Positions 1 to 8,639 of a DNA stretch of 64,000 nt are shown here, piece by piece. Each line of letters opens with the position of its first letter. The first letter of the stretch is position 1. Position numbers and translations under genes: made by a program. The stretch lies in assembly GCF_002975405.1 (NCBI RefSeq), contig NZ_PCPS01000005.1, positions 62,001-126,000 on the forward strand, given 5' to 3'. This DNA comes from Arthrobacter sp. MYb229. GTDB lineage: Bacteria > Actinomycetota > Actinomycetes > Actinomycetales > Micrococcaceae. Under the pieces are notes generated by a model. It had not been told where the DNA came from. It saw only the letters and a program-made list of their open reading frames with translations, and did not search any database.

Positions 1-221
1 CGTTCTTTTTTGCTAGGGCTTTCGGCTGCCGGGGCGTTATTGGCAAGGATATTGTCCATCGCGGCGCGAAGCTCATCGACGGTTTGCGGTTTCGCCGGTT
101 CGGCGGTGCCCTGCAGTATTTGCGTTCGCTGGCTGGACTTGGCGGGGCGTGCGGCGCGCTTGGGCGCAGGTTCTTTTAGCTCTTCCAGCTCTTGCTCGGT
201 GGGCTTGGCCCAATCCGGCAT
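1..221 (-). CDS. recX: RecX family regulatory protein, N-terminal part (truncated by window edge)
   Basis: This reading frame begins at an ATG at 221, directly downstream of recA, and runs off the left edge. The visible 73 or so residues are a charged, low-complexity Lys/Glu/Pro/Ala leader ending in SKKER. That is typical of the variable N-terminus of actinobacterial RecX, and the conserved RecX helices would lie outside the window. RecX binds RecA filaments and limits their activity. The call rests mainly on position next to recA. No strong ribosome binding site is seen, and the frame stays open upstream of this ATG, so the start is uncertain. Confidence 0.55.
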   Translation of the reverse strand, partial: MPDWAKPTEQELEELKEPAPKRAARPAKSSQRTQILQGTAEPAKPQTVDELRAAMDNILANNAPAAESPSKKE

Positions 222-256
222 TTGGTCGAAGTCGCCCTGAAACTGCGCGGAGACGG

Positions 257-300
257 ACGTAGCGTCCGACCCGGATCTCGATCCGGGTCGGACGCTACGT
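257..300 (-). terminator. Perfect 20-bp hairpin between recA and recX
   Basis: Positions 257-276 and 281-300 are exact reverse complements, separated by a 4-nt loop. The hairpin begins 20 nt past the recA stop. No T-run follows on the minus strand, so it is not a classic intrinsic terminator. It may cause partial termination or RNA processing that lowers recX expression relative to recA, as described for recA-recX in other bacteria (inference). Confidence 0.7.
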
Positions 301-319
301 TTCTGAAAGCCTGAGGCCA

Positions 320-1363
320 CTACTTATCGCCCTCGACGATTCGCAGGTCGGCCTCTCCTTCTTCTCCGGTGTCAAGGATGCCCAGCTTGGTCAGGATCTG
401 GCGTTCCAGCTCGTTGGCCAGATCTGGGTTGTCACGCAGGAAGCGGCGTGCGTTTTCCTTGCCCTGGCCCAGCTGGTCACCGTCGTAGGTGAACCAGGCA
501 CCGGACTTCTTGACCATGCCGTGCTCGACGCCCATATCGATCAGGCTGCCCTCGCGGGAAATGCCATGGCCATAGAGGATGTCGAATTCGGCCTGCTTGA
601 AGGGTGGGGCCATCTTGTTCTTGACGACCTTGCAACGGGTACGGTTGCCGACGGCGTTGGTGCCCTCCTTGAGGGTTTCAATGCGGCGGATGTCGATGCG
701 CACCGAGGCGTAGAATTTCAGCGCCTTGCCACCGGTGGTGGTTTCCGGGCTGCCGAAGAAGACGCCGATCTTTTCACGCAGCTGGTTGATGAAGATCGCG
801 GTGGTCTTCGAGTTTGAGAGGCGACCGGTGATCTTACGCAGCGCCTGCGACATCAAACGTGCCTGCAGGCCCACGTGGCTATCGCCCATTTCGCCTTCGA
901 TTTCGGCGCGTGGAACCAAGGCCGCCACGGAGTCGATCACGATGATGTCCAGCGCGCCGGAGCCCACCAGCATATCCATGATTTCCAGGGCCTGCTCACC
1001 GGTGTCCGGCTGGGAAACCAGCAACGCATCGGTGTCCACGCCAAGCTTCTTGGCATATTCAGGGTCCAGTGCGTGCTCGGCGTCGATGAAAGCCGCCACG
1101 CCGCCGCCGCGCTGAGCGCTGGCTACCGCGTGCAGTGCGAGGGTGGTCTTACCCGAGGATTCCGGGCCGTAGATCTCTACGACACGGCCACGAGGCAGTC
1201 CGCCTATGCCCAGCGCGACGTCCAATGCCACCGAACCGGTGGGGATGACCTCAACGGCGGCGCGGGTGGTGTCACCCAGACGCATGAGCGAGCCCTTGCC
1301 GAAAGCCTTGTCGATTTGGCCCAGAACGGACTCGAGAGCCTTTTCCCGATCATTACTTGCCAT
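320..1363 (-). CDS. recA: Recombinase RecA
   Basis: A 347-residue protein that forms ATP-dependent filaments on single-stranded DNA, promotes strand exchange and stimulates LexA self-cleavage. The Walker A motif GPESSGKTT lies near residue 69. The ATPase core and the C-terminal domain are complete, and the length is normal for the family. It is followed by the recX frame, the usual partner. A LexA-type palindrome lies 153 nt upstream of the start codon, so SOS induction is expected. Confidence 0.98.
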   Translation of the reverse strand: MASNDREKALESVLGQIDKAFGKGSLMRLGDTTRAAVEVIPTGSVALDVALGIGGLPRGRVVEIYGPESSGKTTLALHAVASAQRGGGVAAFIDAEHALDPEYAKKLGVDTDALLVSQPDTGEQALEIMDMLVGSGALDIIVIDSVAALVPRAEIEGEMGDSHVGLQARLMSQALRKITGRLSNSKTTAIFINQLREKIGVFFGSPETTTGGKALKFYASVRIDIRRIETLKEGTNAVGNRTRCKVVKNKMAPPFKQAEFDILYGHGISREGSLIDMGVEHGMVKKSGAWFTYDGDQLGQGKENARRFLRDNPDLANELERQILTKLGILDTGEEGEADLRIVEGDK

Positions 1364-1515
1364 GGTTCACCTTTGGTCATGCAGGCCATCGCGCGACCTG
1401 CCAATCAATCTTTGTACTGTATCTAGACAGTATGAGCGCCAACCGACACTTTAGACCGCTTGGGCCCGAGGTGTGGACAAACTCTTCGTGCTGTTGTTTC
1501 TAGAATAACCTAATC

Positions 1516-1529
1516 CGAACAGATGTTCG
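1516..1529. promoter_or_regulatory. LexA (SOS) box upstream of recA
   Basis: CGAACAGATGTTCG is a perfect 5-4-5 inverted repeat of the CGAAC-N4-GTTCG type bound by Gram-positive and actinobacterial LexA. It lies in the gap between recA and the DUF3046 gene, in the position expected for SOS control of recA. Confidence 0.8.
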
Positions 1530-1598
1530 AAATTGCGGCGCGGTGTTTCGAATATTTCGTTTCTTCGAAGACGCCGGGGGCGCCTTCGCCGCGTGCGG

Positions 1599-1823
1599 CT
1601 AGGCTTCCTTGGGCTCGATGTCCATGCCGAGCCAGCGCTCGGGCGGGACATCTTGCGCGCGGCAGATCGCTTCCCACACCTGCTTGGGCTTGATTCCCTT
1701 GCGTAGCGCCTGGGTGGCGTTGAGGCTGCCCAGCTCCGTCAGCGCGAGCGAGTCGGCCAGCATGTGCGAGTAGCCCGAACCGAATTCATGATCCATGTTC
1801 CGCCAGAATTCACTGTTTTTCAC
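1599..1823 (-). CDS. DUF3046 family protein
   Basis: A 74-residue protein of a small actinobacterial family of unknown function that is usually found just upstream of recA, as here. The N-terminus reads VKNSEFWRNMDHEFG, matching the family pattern of a short polar start followed by EFW..MD..FG. I chose the GTG at 1823 because GGAAG lies 8-9 nt upstream and the length then fits the family. Longer frames reach upstream but lose the family start. No catalytic motif is visible. Confidence 0.85.
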   Translation of the reverse strand: MKNSEFWRNMDHEFGSGYSHMLADSLALTELGSLNATQALRKGIKPKQVWEAICRAQDVPPERWLGMDIEPKEA

Positions 1824-1848
1824 GAGTTGTATTCTTCCATGCATAGCA

Positions 1849-1878
1849 CGAGGGCCCTCGCATTTGCGAAGGCCCTCG
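1849..1878 (-). terminator. Hairpin between clgR and the DUF3046 gene
   Basis: The arms 1849-1856 and 1871-1878 pair over 8 bp. After single-base bulges, an inner 4-bp stem closes on a 4-nt loop. It lies about 20 nt past the clgR stop. There is no T-run, so it may be a weak terminator or an RNA-stability element. Confidence 0.5.
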
Positions 1879-1899
1879 GGTCGAAAACTTAGGTCGGGG

Positions 1900-2229
1900 T
1901 TAAACCGATGCCAGAGGTTTGCCGTTGCGTCCATCGACGTCCATGGCGAACTCGTTGGTCAGATCCAGCGGAACGGTGTCCGGGATGACCACGCCTTCGG
2001 CCAAGGCGATGCGATCGGACACTTCACGGAGCATCAACGACAGCGGCACCTCCAACGCGGTGCAGATCGAGGAGAGCAGCTCGGAGGATGCCTCCTTCTG
2101 TCCACGCTCGACCTCGGATAAGTATCCAAGCGAAACGCGGGCGCTATGGGAAACCTCGCGCAGGGTTCGGCCCTGGCGCTGGCGAACATCGCGAAGGACG
2201 TCACCGATTTCATGTCGGAGTACTACCAT
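1900..2229 (-). CDS. clgR: ClgR-type helix-turn-helix transcription regulator
   Basis: A 109-residue XRE-family regulator with the helix-turn-helix near residues 17-50 ([19 protein letters not shown]) and the trailing [17 protein letters not shown] typical of ClgR. In actinobacteria ClgR activates clpP/clpC and other proteolysis and DNA-repair genes. The ATG at 2229 is preceded by GGAGG at the right distance, which excludes the longer upstream extension. It lies downstream of cinA on the same strand, the usual arrangement. The 291-nt gap to cinA suggests its own promoter. Confidence 0.9.
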   Translation of the reverse strand: MVVLRHEIGDVLRDVRQRQGRTLREVSHSARVSLGYLSEVERGQKEASSELLSSICTALEVPLSLMLREVSDRIALAEGVVIPDTVPLDLTNEFAMDVDGRNGKPLASV

Positions 2230-2520
2230 TTTGTGTTCCTCCTTCTCGGGCTGGACCGAATGGGCGTCTCCCATATCGCGCCAACGGACGACACCATTGA
2301 CAGTTACGGGTTGCTTCACCATGTGTATAGCCTCTACTCCTAGGTCCTTCTCGAAAGATGCTTCTTATCCGAAGAGCCAGACCTTGCGGCCCTTCAATTC
2401 GTACAACATCAAGTTATACGCTTTTGTTCCCGACACCTTACCCTAATCACAAATATGCGACATACGCCACATTTAGACGGATTATTGTGAAGATCAAGGG
2501 GAATAATAGTATCTCGCCTC

Positions 2521-3003
2521 TTACTGTGAAGAAGCTTTATCCAAAATGGCAGCTAGCTGATTGATTGCAGCTTGCGTGCTTCGTTCGCGAATCTGCGCCC
2601 GGTCCCCGACGAAGTGGTGGGCCACGAATCCGGAGTCCTCGCCGTGCGCCCAGCCGATGAAGACCGTGCCTACGGGTTTGCCGTCATGGGCCTGCGGCCC
2701 GGCGACGCCGGTGGCCGAAACCGCCAGGTCCGCCGCGCAGGCGCGCTGGGCCCCGACCGCCATCTGCCGGGCGACTTCGCCATCCACCGAACCGACCTCG
2801 CTCAGCAGCTGGGGATCCACGCCGAGCAGCTCGGCCTTCACCTGCGTGGAGTAGCTGATCACTCCCCCGCGCAGCACGGCCGACGCCCCGGAGATCTCGG
2901 CCAGGGTGGCGGCGATCAGTCCCGCGGTCAGCGATTCGGCCGTGGCAAGTTGCTTGCCTTGGGCGATCGCCGCGGCGATCACCGCGGCGCCGTGGTGTTC
3001 CAT
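2521..3003 (-). CDS. pncC: CinA-family nicotinamide-nucleotide amidohydrolase (PncC type)
   Basis: A 160-residue stand-alone CinA C-terminal domain. Such proteins deamidate nicotinamide mononucleotide to nicotinate mononucleotide in NAD salvage. The motifs ATAESLTAGLIAA near the N-terminus and VSATGVAGP in the middle are diagnostic. There is no N-terminal MoaB-like domain, as usual in actinobacteria. It starts 15 nt after the pgsA stop, so it is co-transcribed with pgsA. Confidence 0.92.
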   Translation of the reverse strand: MEHHGAAVIAAAIAQGKQLATAESLTAGLIAATLAEISGASAVLRGGVISYSTQVKAELLGVDPQLLSEVGSVDGEVARQMAVGAQRACAADLAVSATGVAGPQAHDGKPVGTVFIGWAHGEDSGFVAHHFVGDRAQIRERSTQAAINQLAAILDKASSQ

Positions 3004-3018
3004 GAATTTGAACCTTTG

Positions 3019-3630
3019 CTAGTTGGCCTTGGCGGCGGCGCGCAGCTTGGCGGCCTTCCACAGGTATTCCAGCCCGGTGAGCACGGTGACCGCGACGGTG
3101 GCCAGCATCAGCACCCAGGCGGTGGTGTGCAGCCAGGAGATGGTGTGGGTGAACGGCAGCAGGTAGAGGCCGATGACTACCGCCTGCATCACGGTTTTGA
3201 CCTTGCCGCCCATATTCGCGGCGATCACCCCGTAGCGGATGACCACCAGGCGCAATAGGGTGATGCCCCATTCGCGGACCAGGATCACGATGGTGACCCA
3301 CCACGGCAGCTCGGTGAGGATGGAGAGCACCACCAGCGCGGAGCCGGTGAGCAGCTTGTCCGCGATGGGGTCCGCGATCTTGCCGAAGTTGGTGACCAGC
3401 CCGCGGCTGCGGGCCAGGTCCCCGTCGAGCTTGTCGGTGTACATGGCCACCACGAACAGCCCCAGCGCCACCCAGCGCCAGAGCCCCTGCTCCCGGTCGT
3501 CGGCCAGCAGGGCCCAGACGAAGAAGGGCACCATCAGGATGCGGATGCTGGTCAGCACGTTGGCGATATTCAGGTTCGGGACCGGGGCGTGCGCCGGTGA
3601 GTCCTCCGGCTGCGGGGCGTGCGCGCTCAT
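3019..3630 (-). CDS. pgsA: CDP-diacylglycerol-glycerol-3-phosphate 3-phosphatidyltransferase
   Basis: A 203-residue integral membrane enzyme that makes phosphatidylglycerol phosphate from CDP-diacylglycerol and glycerol 3-phosphate. The CDP-alcohol phosphotransferase signature DGx2ARx8Gx3Dx3D is intact (DGDLARSRG, then G and two D residues in FGKIADPIAD). Several membrane helices follow. It begins only 4 nt past the ftsK stop and is followed by cinA, forming an ftsK-pgsA-cinA transcription unit. Confidence 0.95.
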   Translation of the reverse strand: MSAHAPQPEDSPAHAPVPNLNIANVLTSIRILMVPFFVWALLADDREQGLWRWVALGLFVVAMYTDKLDGDLARSRGLVTNFGKIADPIADKLLTGSALVVLSILTELPWWVTIVILVREWGITLLRLVVIRYGVIAANMGGKVKTVMQAVVIGLYLLPFTHTISWLHTTAWVLMLATVAVTVLTGLEYLWKAAKLRAAAKAN

Positions 3631-3634
3631 GGCT

Positions 3635-6550
3635 TTAGTTTCTTCCTGTCAGGTCCCAGGCGTCCTCGCCCGGTTCGTCGGCTTCGTCGTAGTACTCGGT
3701 GGCCGTCTCGCGCTTGGCGAGGTCTTCGGCGACCAGGTCCACCGGCTCGGCATGGTTCACGTTGGCCTCGTCGACCAGGGCCTGCTCGGCGGCGCTGGCC
3801 TGGTGGGCGGCGCCGTCATCCCCGCGCATGGCGGCCAGCACCATCGGCAGGTCATCTGGCTGGATCAGCACATCTCGGGCCTTGGAGCCCTCCGAGGGGC
3901 CGACCACTCCGCGCGATTCCATCAGGTCCATCAGCCGTCCGGCCTTGGCGAAGCCGACGCGCAGCTTGCGCTGCAGCATCGAGGTGGAGCCGAACTGGCT
4001 GGTGACCACCAGCTCGGTGGCCGCCAGCAAGAGCTCCAGATCGTCGCCGATGTCCTCGTCGATCTGCTTCTTCTTCTCGGCCACCGGGGTGACGTCGTCG
4101 CGGTATTCGGGCGTCAGCTGCCCCTTCACGTGGGTGACCACGCGCTGGATCTCGGATTCGGTGACCCAGGCGCCCTGCACGCGCATCGGCTTGGAGGTGC
4201 CCATGGGCAGGAAGAGCGCGTCGCCCTGGCCCAGCAGCTTCTCCGCTCCGGGCTGGTCGAGCACCACGCGGGAGTCGGTGACCGAGGAGGTGGCGAAGGC
4301 CATGCGCGAGGGCACGTTGGCCTTGATCAACCCGGTGACCACGTCCACGGACGGGCGCTGGGTGGCCAGGACCAGGTGGATGCCGGCGGCGCGGGCCAGC
4401 TGGGTGATGCGCACAATCGAGTCCTCGACGTCGCGCGGGGCGACCATCATCAAATCGGCGAGCTCGTCGACGATCACCAAGAGGTACGGGTAGGGCTTCA
4501 TCACGCGCTTGGAGCCCTCGGGCGGGATCACCTTGCCGGCGCGCACGCCCTTGTTGAAGTCGTCGATGTGCTTGTAGCCGAAGTTCGCCAGGTCGTCGTA
4601 GCGGGTGTCCATTTCGCGGACCACCCACTGCAGCGCCTCGGCGGCCTTCTTCGGGTTGGTGATGATCGGGGTGATCAGGTGCGGCACGCCCTCATAGGCG
4701 GTGAGCTCCACCCGCTTGGGGTCGACCATCACCATGCGCACCTCATCCGGGGTGGAGCGCATCAGGATGGAGGTGATCATCGAGTTCACGAAGGAGGACT
4801 TGCCGGCGCCGGTGGCACCGGCGACCAACAGGTGCGGCATCTTGGCCAGGTTCGCCACGACGAAGCCGCCCTCGACGTCCTTGCCCACGCCCATCACCAT
4901 CGGGTGCTCGGTCTTGCGCGCGTTATTCGAGCGCAGCACATCGCCCAGGGCGACGATTTCCTTATCGGTGTTCGGGATCTCGATGCCGATGGCGGACTTG
5001 CCGGGGATCGGCGAAAGGATGCGCACATCCGAGGAGGCCACCGCGTAGGAGATGTTCTTGGACAGCGCGGTGACCTTTTCCACCTTGGTGCCCGGGGACA
5101 GCTCGATCTCGTAGCGGGTCACCGTGGGACCGCGGGAGAAGCCGGTGACGTGGGCCTCCACCTTGAACTGCTGCAGCGTATTGGTCAGCGCCGCGACGAT
5201 GGCCTCGTTGGCCTCGGAGGCTTCCTTGGCCGGTGGGCCGGCGGGCAGGAAATCGTCCTGCGGCAGCGTGTAGGTGACATCTCCGGAAAGCTGGAGCTGT
5301 TCGGTGCGCTGCGGGATGGGGGCCAGCGCCGGGGCCGGGCGGGTGTGGTTGACCGCGACGGTCGGGATCGCGTCGGTCTCCGGTTCCGGCTCGGCATTGC
5401 CCAGGCCCACCTGGTCCATGATCGCGGCCATCTCGGTCTCGGCCTTGGTGGGGCGCTTGACTCCGGGCGGCGGTCCGGCGGGCGCCGCCGGCTTGGCCTC
5501 GGCGGCGGGCCGGGAGATCGCCTCGGTGGCGGTGGAATCCGCGTCATAGACGTCGGTGACCGGCAGCGCGTTGGTGGCCGGTTCGTTCGGTTCGATCACC
5601 GCCTTGTCGTAGGCGACGTCGCCGGTGCGCTCGTCGCCGGTCTCGCCGTCCACGTTGTAGACCTCGGAGACGCGCTTGGCCTCGGCCCGGCGTTCGAAGA
5701 AGTTCTTCTTCTTGGGTTTCGGAGCCGGCGCTTCCTGCTCCGCGTCCGCGTAGAGGTAGGACTGGTCGTGCGACTCGGAGTTCGGATCGAGCACCGGGGC
5801 CTGCGCCACGGTCGGCGCGCTGCGCTCGCGGTGCGGATCCTGGCCGAGCAGCCGGTTATAGCCGATGCGCACCCGCGAAGCGATCTGCAGCGGCGGGGTG
5901 GCGGTGACGACCAGCAGCGAGAGCACGAGGAAGAAGATGTGCACGGCCATCGCGCCGGGAACCGAGATCAGCAGGCCCAGCGGGGTGCCCAGGATCGAGC
6001 CGACCATGCCGCCGGCGGCCCAGAGCGCCGCGAAGTCGTCGGTGACCGCGGGCGAACCATTGGCCAGGGCGGCCAAGGAGGATCCGGCCATGGTCATCAT
6101 GAACAGCCCGATGCCGATCCGGTTATTGGCCGAATCCGCTTCCGGGTGGCGGAAGAGGCGGAAGGCACCGATGACCAAAACCACCGGCAGCAGCACCGCC
6201 ATGAACCCCAGCGAGCCGCCGGCCACCGAGTGCACTCCGCGGCCGAACCAGCCCACGTCGCGCAGCCCCCACCATTCGACGATGGCGACGGTGATCGCGA
6301 TCAGCGTCAGGAACAGCCCGGTTCCGTCGCGGCGCAGCTCGAAGTCGGGCCGGACGGTGGCGCCGATCCGGCGGAAGGCGCCGCCGAAGATCCGGGCGAT
6401 GCCCATCCACATGCTGCGAATTGCGCGCAGCGGAAGAGCGAGATCCTGTTCCGGGTTCTCGGGAGTTTTTTTGGCAGGCGAAGCGCCCGACGTCCGCGGT
6501 TTGCGCGTCGTCGGCTTCTTCGCCCCCTGCGACTGGGTGCGTGAGGCCAT
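3635..6550 (-). CDS. ftsK: DNA translocase FtsK/SpoIIIE
   Basis: A 971-residue septal DNA pump that clears and resolves chromosome ends during division. The first 70 residues are basic. About four membrane helices follow (near residues 75-210), then an acidic/proline-rich linker. The RecA-like motor has Walker A GATGAGKSS near residue 580 and Walker B LLVIVDELAD near residue 697. The C-terminus carries the winged-helix gamma domain (near residues 885-950) that reads KOPS sites. It is complete and normal in length, and heads the ftsK-pgsA-cinA unit. Confidence 0.97.
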   Translation of the reverse strand: MASRTQSQGAKKPTTRKPRTSGASPAKKTPENPEQDLALPLRAIRSMWMGIARIFGGAFRRIGATVRPDFELRRDGTGLFLTLIAITVAIVEWWGLRDVGWFGRGVHSVAGGSLGFMAVLLPVVLVIGAFRLFRHPEADSANNRIGIGLFMMTMAGSSLAALANGSPAVTDDFAALWAAGGMVGSILGTPLGLLISVPGAMAVHIFFLVLSLLVVTATPPLQIASRVRIGYNRLLGQDPHRERSAPTVAQAPVLDPNSESHDQSYLYADAEQEAPAPKPKKKNFFERRAEAKRVSEVYNVDGETGDERTGDVAYDKAVIEPNEPATNALPVTDVYDADSTATEAISRPAAEAKPAAPAGPPPGVKRPTKAETEMAAIMDQVGLGNAEPEPETDAIPTVAVNHTRPAPALAPIPQRTEQLQLSGDVTYTLPQDDFLPAGPPAKEASEANEAIVAALTNTLQQFKVEAHVTGFSRGPTVTRYEIELSPGTKVEKVTALSKNISYAVASSDVRILSPIPGKSAIGIEIPNTDKEIVALGDVLRSNNARKTEHPMVMGVGKDVEGGFVVANLAKMPHLLVAGATGAGKSSFVNSMITSILMRSTPDEVRMVMVDPKRVELTAYEGVPHLITPIITNPKKAAEALQWVVREMDTRYDDLANFGYKHIDDFNKGVRAGKVIPPEGSKRVMKPYPYLLVIVDELADLMMVAPRDVEDSIVRITQLARAAGIHLVLATQRPSVDVVTGLIKANVPSRMAFATSSVTDSRVVLDQPGAEKLLGQGDALFLPMGTSKPMRVQGAWVTESEIQRVVTHVKGQLTPEYRDDVTPVAEKKKQIDEDIGDDLELLLAATELVVTSQFGSTSMLQRKLRVGFAKAGRLMDLMESRGVVGPSEGSKARDVLIQPDDLPMVLAAMRGDDGAAHQASAAEQALVDEANVNHAEPVDLVAEDLAKRETATEYYDEADEPGEDAWDLTGRN

Positions 6551-6689
6551 AGTTCTAGGGTATCTCCACCTACCGGATACCGGCCGAATTTACACGTCTC
6601 GACGGGGTTTGGCGCCAGCTAGATACTCATCACGTGGAATTGCTCCGGGGTCGAACCTAAATGTCGGTGGGCACCGAGATACTTTGTTC

Positions 6690-7762
6690 ATGGCTGATCT
6701 TGTTGAGAGCAAGCAATCCACGGCACTGCTTGAACGACGCCCGCGTGCCGCCTCGATTCCGTGCGTGCCGACATCGGATCATGTCGCGTCGGCATTCCAT
6801 GCGGCTTTTATTGCGTGGACGACGCCCGAAATCGCCGGCAGCGCAGAGCATATCTACTGGATGATCGCCATTCGCGACGAGCATCAGCGCGTGTCCACGC
6901 ACCAGGGGCAGTCCAGTTCGCCGCGGCCATTGGTCGAAATCATCGAGCACTTCGAGCAGCTGCTAGCGCAGCACAAATCCAGTACCTGGGTTTCGATTCC
7001 GAAGAGGCATTGGTACCTGCCCAGATATCTCCAAGAGGCCGGATTCGCAGTGACGCGAGGATTGAACGACGTGAATCAAGCATCCGGCGTGGTGCATCGG
7101 GAAGTGGAGCTCGCGAAGCAGCATCAGACCAGCGCCGCGATCCAGGCAGGAAGCGTCTTGGACAAGCCGATGGCCATTCCCCCTCGGGGACACCATCCCC
7201 AACACGATCCGGCGCCTCAGCAGTGGCAACCGGAGTATTGGGATCTCGCTTCACAAACGCCATCGCACATCGCCCTGGCGGTCGATGCCTCAACCGATCC
7301 CACCGGCGCTTGTGCCGTCGCACTGCTCAGCGAACACGGGGACGCGATCCTCTACGCCGGGGAATCCTTCGACACGATCAGCATGCTCGAATTTGCTGCG
7401 CTGGTCGTGGCGCTGGAATACCTCGCGACCACCGGACCGGCCAGCGCAACGATCCATACCGATTCTGCCGATGCCTATCGTGTAGCCCAGGCGCTGGCCC
7501 TTGATGGCCGGTGCGCGACCGGCTATTGCGGCATCAGCGAGGACTCCAAGCACCGGTTCTCCTGCAGGCATGGAACTCCACCGAATCGCAGGTTGCCTTT
7601 GAACTGGTCAAAGGGCACAGCGGAGAAAAGCTGAATGAAGGAGCGGATCAACTGGCGTGGGCCGGTCGGGCGGCTTCTAAACGTCCGCGCGAACAGGTCG
7701 AAGCAGCGCTGATGTCCCGGATTGCAGAGATTCGCCAAGCATTCGCCAGCCCTCGGGACTGA
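6690..7762 (+). pseudogene. RNase H-like protein gene with a one-base frameshift
   Basis: From the ATG at 6690 a frame encodes about 190 residues of unrecognised sequence and then an RNase HI fold (ALAVDASTDP, LEFAAL, IHTDSADAY). Near 7500-7515 the homology jumps to another frame, which continues VRDRLLRHQRG and holds the end of the domain (FELVKGHSGEKLNEGAD), stopping at 7762. Together they would make a protein of about 357 residues with all Asp/Glu/Asp/His/Asp catalytic positions present. No slippery heptamer is seen, so a one-base deletion (real or a sequencing error) is more likely than programmed frameshifting. RNase H cuts RNA in RNA-DNA hybrids. The role of the N-terminal part is unknown. 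Confidence 0.6.
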
Positions 7763-7816
7763 GCCGGAAGTTGCCTACCTGCCTCGGGGCTGGAACCGGC
7801 GGATTCCGCCGCGGTG

Positions 7817-8611
7817 CTAGCGCACCGCCGCCGTGGACTGCGGCTCGGAATGCTCATCGGCCATGCTGAAGACCAGCTGCAGGGCGCCGCGCACGGAAAA
7901 GGGTTCGACGTGGATCCCGTACACCCGCAGCAGCAGCTCGGGGGTAAGCACCTCCTCGGGAGTGCCGCTGGCCACCGCCTGGCCGTTTTCGAGCATAACC
8001 AGCTTGGTGCAATAGCGGGCGGCCAGGTTCAGGTCGTGCAGCACGACCACGGTGGTGACCCCCAGCTGCCCGACCATGCGCAGCAGCTCATGCTGGTAGC
8101 GGATGTCCAGGTGATTGGTCGGCTCGTCCAGCAGCAGGTGGTCCGCCTGCTGGGCCAGCGTGCGGGCCACCAGCACGCGCTGCTTTTCCCCGCCCGAGAG
8201 CGTGGCGTAGCGGCGGTCGGCCAGATCCCGTGCCCCGACCCGGCTCAGCGCCGCGGCCACCGCCTGGTGGTCCTCGCGGGTGAAGGCCGCCAACGCCTTG
8301 CGGTGCGGGGCGCGGCCGAGCAGCACCATGTCGGCGACGGTCACCGGCAGGTCGGTAGGCGTCTCCTGCGCGACCACGGCCACCCGGCGGGCCAGCTCGG
8401 TGCCGCGCAGCTCTTCGAGGGGCTGCGCGTCCAGGGTGACCAGCCCGGCGCGCGGGCGCAGCGCCGCATACAGGGTGCGCAGGAAGGTAGACTTGCCGCT
8501 GCCGTTCGGGCCGATCAGCCCGACGACCTCGCCTTGCCCGGCATGCAGGCCGACGGATTTCACTACCAGTTTGCCGCCGTAGCCCACGGATACATCGGTG
8601 GCTGTGATCAT
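7817..8611 (-). CDS. FepC-type metallophore ABC transporter ATP-binding protein
   Basis: A 264-residue ATPase of the iron-siderophore/B12 importer class. Walker A GPNGSGKST lies near residue 39, the signature LSGGEKQRV near 140, and Walker B LLLDEPTNHLD near 160. It is the last gene of the seven-gene opine-metallophore operon, 28 nt after the permease stop. With the FecCD-type permease and the lipoprotein receptor it should power import of the metal-loaded metallophore (inference from context). It faces the RNase H-like gene tail to tail. Confidence 0.9.
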   Translation of the reverse strand: MITATDVSVGYGGKLVVKSVGLHAGQGEVVGLIGPNGSGKSTFLRTLYAALRPRAGLVTLDAQPLEELRGTELARRVAVVAQETPTDLPVTVADMVLLGRAPHRKALAAFTREDHQAVAAALSRVGARDLADRRYATLSGGEKQRVLVARTLAQQADHLLLDEPTNHLDIRYQHELLRMVGQLGVTTVVVLHDLNLAARYCTKLVMLENGQAVASGTPEEVLTPELLLRVYGIHVEPFSVRGALQLVFSMADEHSEPQSTAAVR

Positions 8612-8639
8612 GCTTTATGCCCCTTCGGGTGATTGGTTG

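Noticed and set aside
3239-6544. Very long plus-strand open frame opposite pgsA and ftsK
   Set aside because: It is His/Gly/Arg-rich, has no family motif, and lies antisense to clearly real genes. It is a by-product of high GC content.
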